Source: a virus
IMG/VR virus record: IMGVR_UViG_3300047994_000169
Location: 1-36,824 of that record
Strand: one strand, 5' to 3'
Length of the DNA stretch: 36,824 bases
Under the pieces are notes generated by a model, which worked only from the letters and a program-made list of their open reading frames with translations, searched no databases and was not told the DNA's origin. Of this stretch, positions 34,341 through 36,824 are shown in pieces (positions within the stretch are counted from its first letter, which is position 1; the number at the start of each line of letters is the position of its first letter). The position numbers and the translations under genes are program-made.

Positions 34341-34868
34341 ATGCACTATATCATTTACCGTCTGACAAACAGGAACACCGGCAAGATTTATGTCGGTATA
34401 ACGTCCACTAGCCTAACCCAGAGACTTGCAGCACATCAAAGTTCTGCTAAAGGTGGCTCGTTTTATATACTTCATCAATCTATAAGAAAACATGGTTGGT
34501 CAACTTTCATTGTTGATCATATCTTCACTGCATTTGATGAGTTATCAGCAAAGGAAATGGAGAAATATTTTATAGCTGAATATAGAAGCTACGGTGGTGG
34601 CTATAATATGACTCCTGGAGGCGACGGACATCCATGCACACCAGAGATAGCTGAGGCTATTTCCAAAGCTAAGAAAGGCAAACCTCTTCCTTGGATGATA
34701 GGTCACACTCACAACAATGGTTTCTTCTGGATAACCGATGGAATCACATCTATGCAATGTAGAGACGGCTTCATTCCGGAAGGTTGGAGGCGCGGTAGAA
34801 TCAATAAGGTTGGTCCGCGCCTGAACGGTACCAACAGACCAAAATTCCCTAATGGATACGCCAAATAG
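34341..34868 (+). CDS. GIY-YIG homing endonuclease after the capsid gene
   Basis: A 175-residue product with YIIYRLTNRNTGKIYVGITS (GIY...YIG core, residues 3-22), LTQRLAAHQ (Arg28), a later KEMEKYFIAEY with the catalytic Glu, and NUMOD3-like EIAEAISKAKKGKPL. The C-terminal WITDG...IPEGWRRGR unit also occurs in phage homing nucleases. T4 carries the GIY-YIG gene segD between genes 23 and 24, the equivalent place. Translation probably needs read-through of the terminator or its own promoter, which I do not see. Confidence 0.85.
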   Translation: MHYIIYRLTNRNTGKIYVGITSTSLTQRLAAHQSSAKGGSFYILHQSIRKHGWSTFIVDHIFTAFDELSAKEMEKYFIAEYRSYGGGYNMTPGGDGHPCTPEIAEAISKAKKGKPLPWMIGHTHNNGFFWITDGITSMQCRDGFIPEGWRRGRINKVGPRLNGTNRPKFPNGYAK

Positions 34869-34883
34869 ACTATTAAGAATATA

Positions 34884-34930
34884 AAGCCCATAATATGAGT
34901 ATCTTAATATTTGAGAATTAATATGGGCTT
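34884..34930 (+). promoter_or_regulatory. Inverted repeat enclosing a start codon
   Basis: AAGCCCATA (34884-34892) and TATGGGCTT (34922-34930) are exact 9-bp complements. The right arm contains the ATG at 34923, so the folded mRNA would hide the start and the weak GAG site just upstream lies in the loop. This could repress translation from long transcripts. Confidence 0.5.
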
Positions 34931-35279
34931 AGAGAACGAGTATCTATTTCATCAGTTGACGAAACTGGCTGATTCCATTCACAAAGAATTCGGTGCTCCA
35001 AATCTATTGGAATTAGACACAACTGTGATGCCTCCTGGTGTGCTGATAGTCTCGTGCAATGATGTCGATCACATGACTCAGACCATCAAAACATACGATG
35101 ACGGTAAGCCAATACGCATCATGCGTAGATTTACATTCCACATCGAAAACAATGGCAATATTGAATTAGATTCATTGCAAGTATCTCCAGCTTGGCTCAA
35201 TAAACCCGGAATGATTTATGCACACGCCAGTCCCAACGGCGTCGTTGCTCATATTAAACATTGGTTGGAAACACAATGA
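34923..35279 (+). CDS. Hypothetical protein
   Basis: A 118-residue product with an alpha/beta look: helix (LFHQLTKLADSIHKEFGAPN), strands (GVLIVSCNDVDHMTQTI and FTFHIENNGNIELDSLQV) and a final helix (VVAHIKHWLETQ). No family is recognised. The start lies within an inverted repeat (34884-34930). It overlaps the next gene by four bases. Confidence 0.55.
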   Translation: MGLENEYLFHQLTKLADSIHKEFGAPNLLELDTTVMPPGVLIVSCNDVDHMTQTIKTYDDGKPIRIMRRFTFHIENNGNIELDSLQVSPAWLNKPGMIYAHASPNGVVAHIKHWLETQ

Positions 35280-35488
35280 ATGATCAAGAAGAAAATATAG
35301 CTGCTGGCATCAGACAGATACTAAAACGCGCTGATGAGTTAAAAGACCTTGTCATTGCGTGGACAATCATAGATTTGTTCTGGTTCTGTGTTCTGTGCTG
35401 GTTCCATTTTCCAATAATGTGGACTGGTGTTTTAATTACCATCATAGCCATACAGTGGTATCTACACAAGAAGTGGTCTAGATTATAA
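35276..35488 (+). CDS. Two-span membrane protein
   Basis: A 70-residue product: polar helix (NIAAGIRQILKRADELKDLV) followed by two Trp-rich spans (AWTIIDLFWFCVLCWF; TGVLITIIAIQWYL) and a basic tail. It overlaps genes on both sides (ATGA; TAATG), so it is part of a coupled set 34923-35670. Function unknown. Confidence 0.55.
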   Translation: MNDQEENIAAGIRQILKRADELKDLVIAWTIIDLFWFCVLCWFHFPIMWTGVLITIIAIQWYLHKKWSRL

Positions 35489-35670
35489 TGTACAATCTGA
35501 ATCGTCTCCGTGAAACTTTTCTGATCCGATCAACTATTAAGGATGAAATCACATCTGGGTTGGCGAAGATAGAGTCTTCCTACCCATACAAAGACTATTA
35601 CACTATTACCACATTCAAACAGAGCGAAACCGATTTAATCGTTCAGGTTTGGGAAAACTATCGTTTCTAA
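35488..35670 (+). CDS. Hypothetical protein
   Basis: A 60-residue product (LNRLRETFLIRSTIKDEITS, then a strand pair ending DLIVQVWENYRF). ATG overlaps the preceding stop, and its own stop overlaps the glycosyltransferase start (TAATG). No family is recognised. Confidence 0.5.
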   Translation: MYNLNRLRETFLIRSTIKDEITSGLAKIESSYPYKDYYTITTFKQSETDLIVQVWENYRF

Positions 35671-36662
35671 TGAAAATAGCTTGCATCACACAGGTCCGTG
35701 ATGAATGCGATATTATTGAGTTGTTTGTTCGAATCAACAGTCGTATTTTCGATCACATTTATATCATTGACAACAACAGTGTTGATGCGACCGCTTACAT
35801 TCTCAATAAACTCAAACAAGAAGGTTTACCAATTAGCACCACATTTGATGGTGATAACACCTACAATCAGGACGGTCTAGTCACGAATGCCCTTCGATCC
35901 ATCAATGCCAATGGTCAATATGATTGGTTTATGTTTTTGGATGCTGATGAATTTCTCGAAGAGACCAAAGACGATATCCTAGAGAAATTAGAGAGAACAC
36001 CAAAACACCTTGTTCCAAAGGCCATGTGGCGATCTTGGGTGCCGACAAGTTTGGATTATTTTGAACACAAAAACCCTTTATACACCGTGTTCAATCCATT
36101 GGAAAACGAGAATCATATTACTTACAAAGCGATCATTGATCGGAATCGTGCGCCACATGTGAAGATCACGCATGGTAATCATGAGTGGAAAAGACTAGAT
36201 AACGGTTTGATTGTACCTGACTACTATTCAGGTATTAGGATCAATCATTTTCCTATTCGTAGTGTTGAGCAAATAACATCAAAAGCTGTTCTGAACCATT
36301 ACAGACAGTTGACTAGGAACGCAGCAAAAGCAAACAACAAAGCCGATCTTGGGCGTGTCAGAACATTCTTTCAGTTGGCAAGCATTCACACAGAATTAAG
36401 GAAAAAGAATTTTGCTGCGACTTTGGAAGATTTGCGTCGTTGGGCGGTTTGGTATAACACAGAGATTCCTCCTACCGGTAGAGATCCACAGATCGATTCA
36501 GCGATTCCTGGGGTTGGATTCGGTTTTGAGGATGATGAGATTCAATATCTCGACCTATCAAAGATCTACCTTGGGGCACGCTTTGACAAGCAGATGGACA
36601 TCATGCACGGTGTTATTATGAAAATGCACCGTAAATTACAGGAGTTCGGAGTAGCCCTATAA
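35670..36662 (+). CDS. Family 2-type glycosyltransferase
   Basis: The start at 35670 (TAATG overlap) gives a 330-residue product. The N-terminus is a GT-A fold: MKIACITQVRDECDIIELFV, YIIDNNSVDAT (nucleotide-binding strand and Asp34/Asp39), then WFMFLDADEFLEE with the metal-binding DAD (91-93). The C-terminal half is helical. Such enzymes move a sugar from a nucleotide-sugar onto a surface, protein or modified base. Being next to virion genes, it may decorate capsid or tail proteins; glycosylated DNA is the alternative. No signal or span is seen, so it acts in the cytosol. Confidence 0.8.
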   Translation: MKIACITQVRDECDIIELFVRINSRIFDHIYIIDNNSVDATAYILNKLKQEGLPISTTFDGDNTYNQDGLVTNALRSINANGQYDWFMFLDADEFLEETKDDILEKLERTPKHLVPKAMWRSWVPTSLDYFEHKNPLYTVFNPLENENHITYKAIIDRNRAPHVKITHGNHEWKRLDNGLIVPDYYSGIRINHFPIRSVEQITSKAVLNHYRQLTRNAAKANNKADLGRVRTFFQLASIHTELRKKNFAATLEDLRRWAVWYNTEIPPTGRDPQIDSAIPGVGFGFEDDEIQYLDLSKIYLGARFDKQMDIMHGVIMKMHRKLQEFGVAL

Positions 36663-36665
36663 ATA
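36658..36665 (+). promoter_or_regulatory. Late promoter box TATAAATA overlapping the stop codon
   Basis: Exact TATAAATA across the glycosyltransferase stop, only five bases before the next ATG (36670). A T4-type late start would fall at about the ATG itself, giving a leaderless message or indicating a start further in. Confidence 0.5.
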
Positions 36666-36669
36666 GGGG

Positions 36670-36824
36670 ATGAGTATAACACCCTTAATTGCTGGCATTA
36701 ATGCCAATCCAACTGATCAAAACTTGCTTCAATCAAGCACGTTTCAGATGACTTTTTCTAGGCTCCCTTACGTTCAATTTTTCCTTCAAGATGTCAACAT
36801 TCCAGGCATTAGGGTAGCCGCAGC
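36670..36824 (+). CDS. Tail-tube-fold structural protein, partial
   Basis: The first 51 residues of a gene cut by the window end. NLLQSSTFQMTFSRLPYVQF followed by FLQDVNIPGI matches the opening of gp19/gp54-like tail-tube-fold proteins of large myoviruses (F-x-L/M-T-F-x-RLP-x-VQ-F...V-x-PG). It is probably a tube-related or baseplate component. No good ribosome site precedes 36670. Confidence 0.6.
   Translation, partial: MSITPLIAGINANPTDQNLLQSSTFQMTFSRLPYVQFFLQDVNIPGIRVAA

Noticed and set aside
1-36824. tRNA genes, CRISPR arrays, insertion sequences, attachment sites
   Set aside because: No cloverleaf with TTCGANTC-type arm in the gaps, no regular spaced repeats, no transposase or integrase, and no terminal repeats were seen.

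Overview
This window is a piece of a large, strictly lytic-looking T4-like myovirus (tailed phage with a contractile tail). Every gene I can support reads rightward on the + strand. The diagnostic part is the right third (21.0-36.8 kb). It carries the T4 head/tail order: tail sheath (gp18), tail tube (gp19), portal (gp20), a block of internal or core proteins, prohead protease (gp21), scaffold (gp22), major capsid protein (gp23), then a glycosyltransferase and the start of another tail-tube-like gene cut by the window end. The host cannot be named. A lipobox, a Sec signal peptide, AGGAG ribosome sites and sigma70-like promoters point to a Gram-negative bacterium.

The left 20.9 kb is accessory DNA: about 55 short genes, tightly packed with ATGA/TAATG overlaps, many of them one- or two-helix membrane peptides or small Cys-rich (zinc-ribbon-like) proteins. 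Recognisable items are a start-less HNH remnant (361-546), an intact HNH nuclease (4425), a protein kinase-like protein with all core catalytic residues (7667), an AAA+ ATPase (8364), a lipoprotein (9668), a truncated Band-7/SPFH-like protein (10878), a signal-peptide protein (11196), a TIG-GH5 glycoside hydrolase (12432), a nucleotidyltransferase fused to four CPxC zinc modules (14251) and an HD alarmone-hydrolase-like protein (15177).

Two promoter classes can be read. Sigma70-type promoters (for example near 5708, 7613, 9609, 17560, 18626) drive accessory operons, and several overlap inverted repeats. A T4-late-type box, (C/T/A)TAAATA, precedes the structural genes and also the signal-peptide protein and the TIG-GH5 enzyme, so those two are probably made late with the virion. 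Strong hairpin terminators sit before the sheath gene and after the capsid gene.

The most interesting region is 25.0-30.5 kb, between portal and protease. Three consecutive genes start with a ten-residue leader ending in L-x-E, the design of T4 internal-protein capsid-targeting sequences. They contain further L/I-x-E sites that cut them into modules, often just before a recurring LSKKTLxSY box. I read this as a set of very basic, His-rich polyproteins packaged into the head and processed by the prohead protease. GIY-YIG endonuclease genes sit directly after the protease and after the capsid gene. Several small genes (about 5618, 12097, 18700, 19683) look broken by the loss of one base, mostly in homopolymer runs. 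That may be real decay, programmed frameshifting or consensus error.
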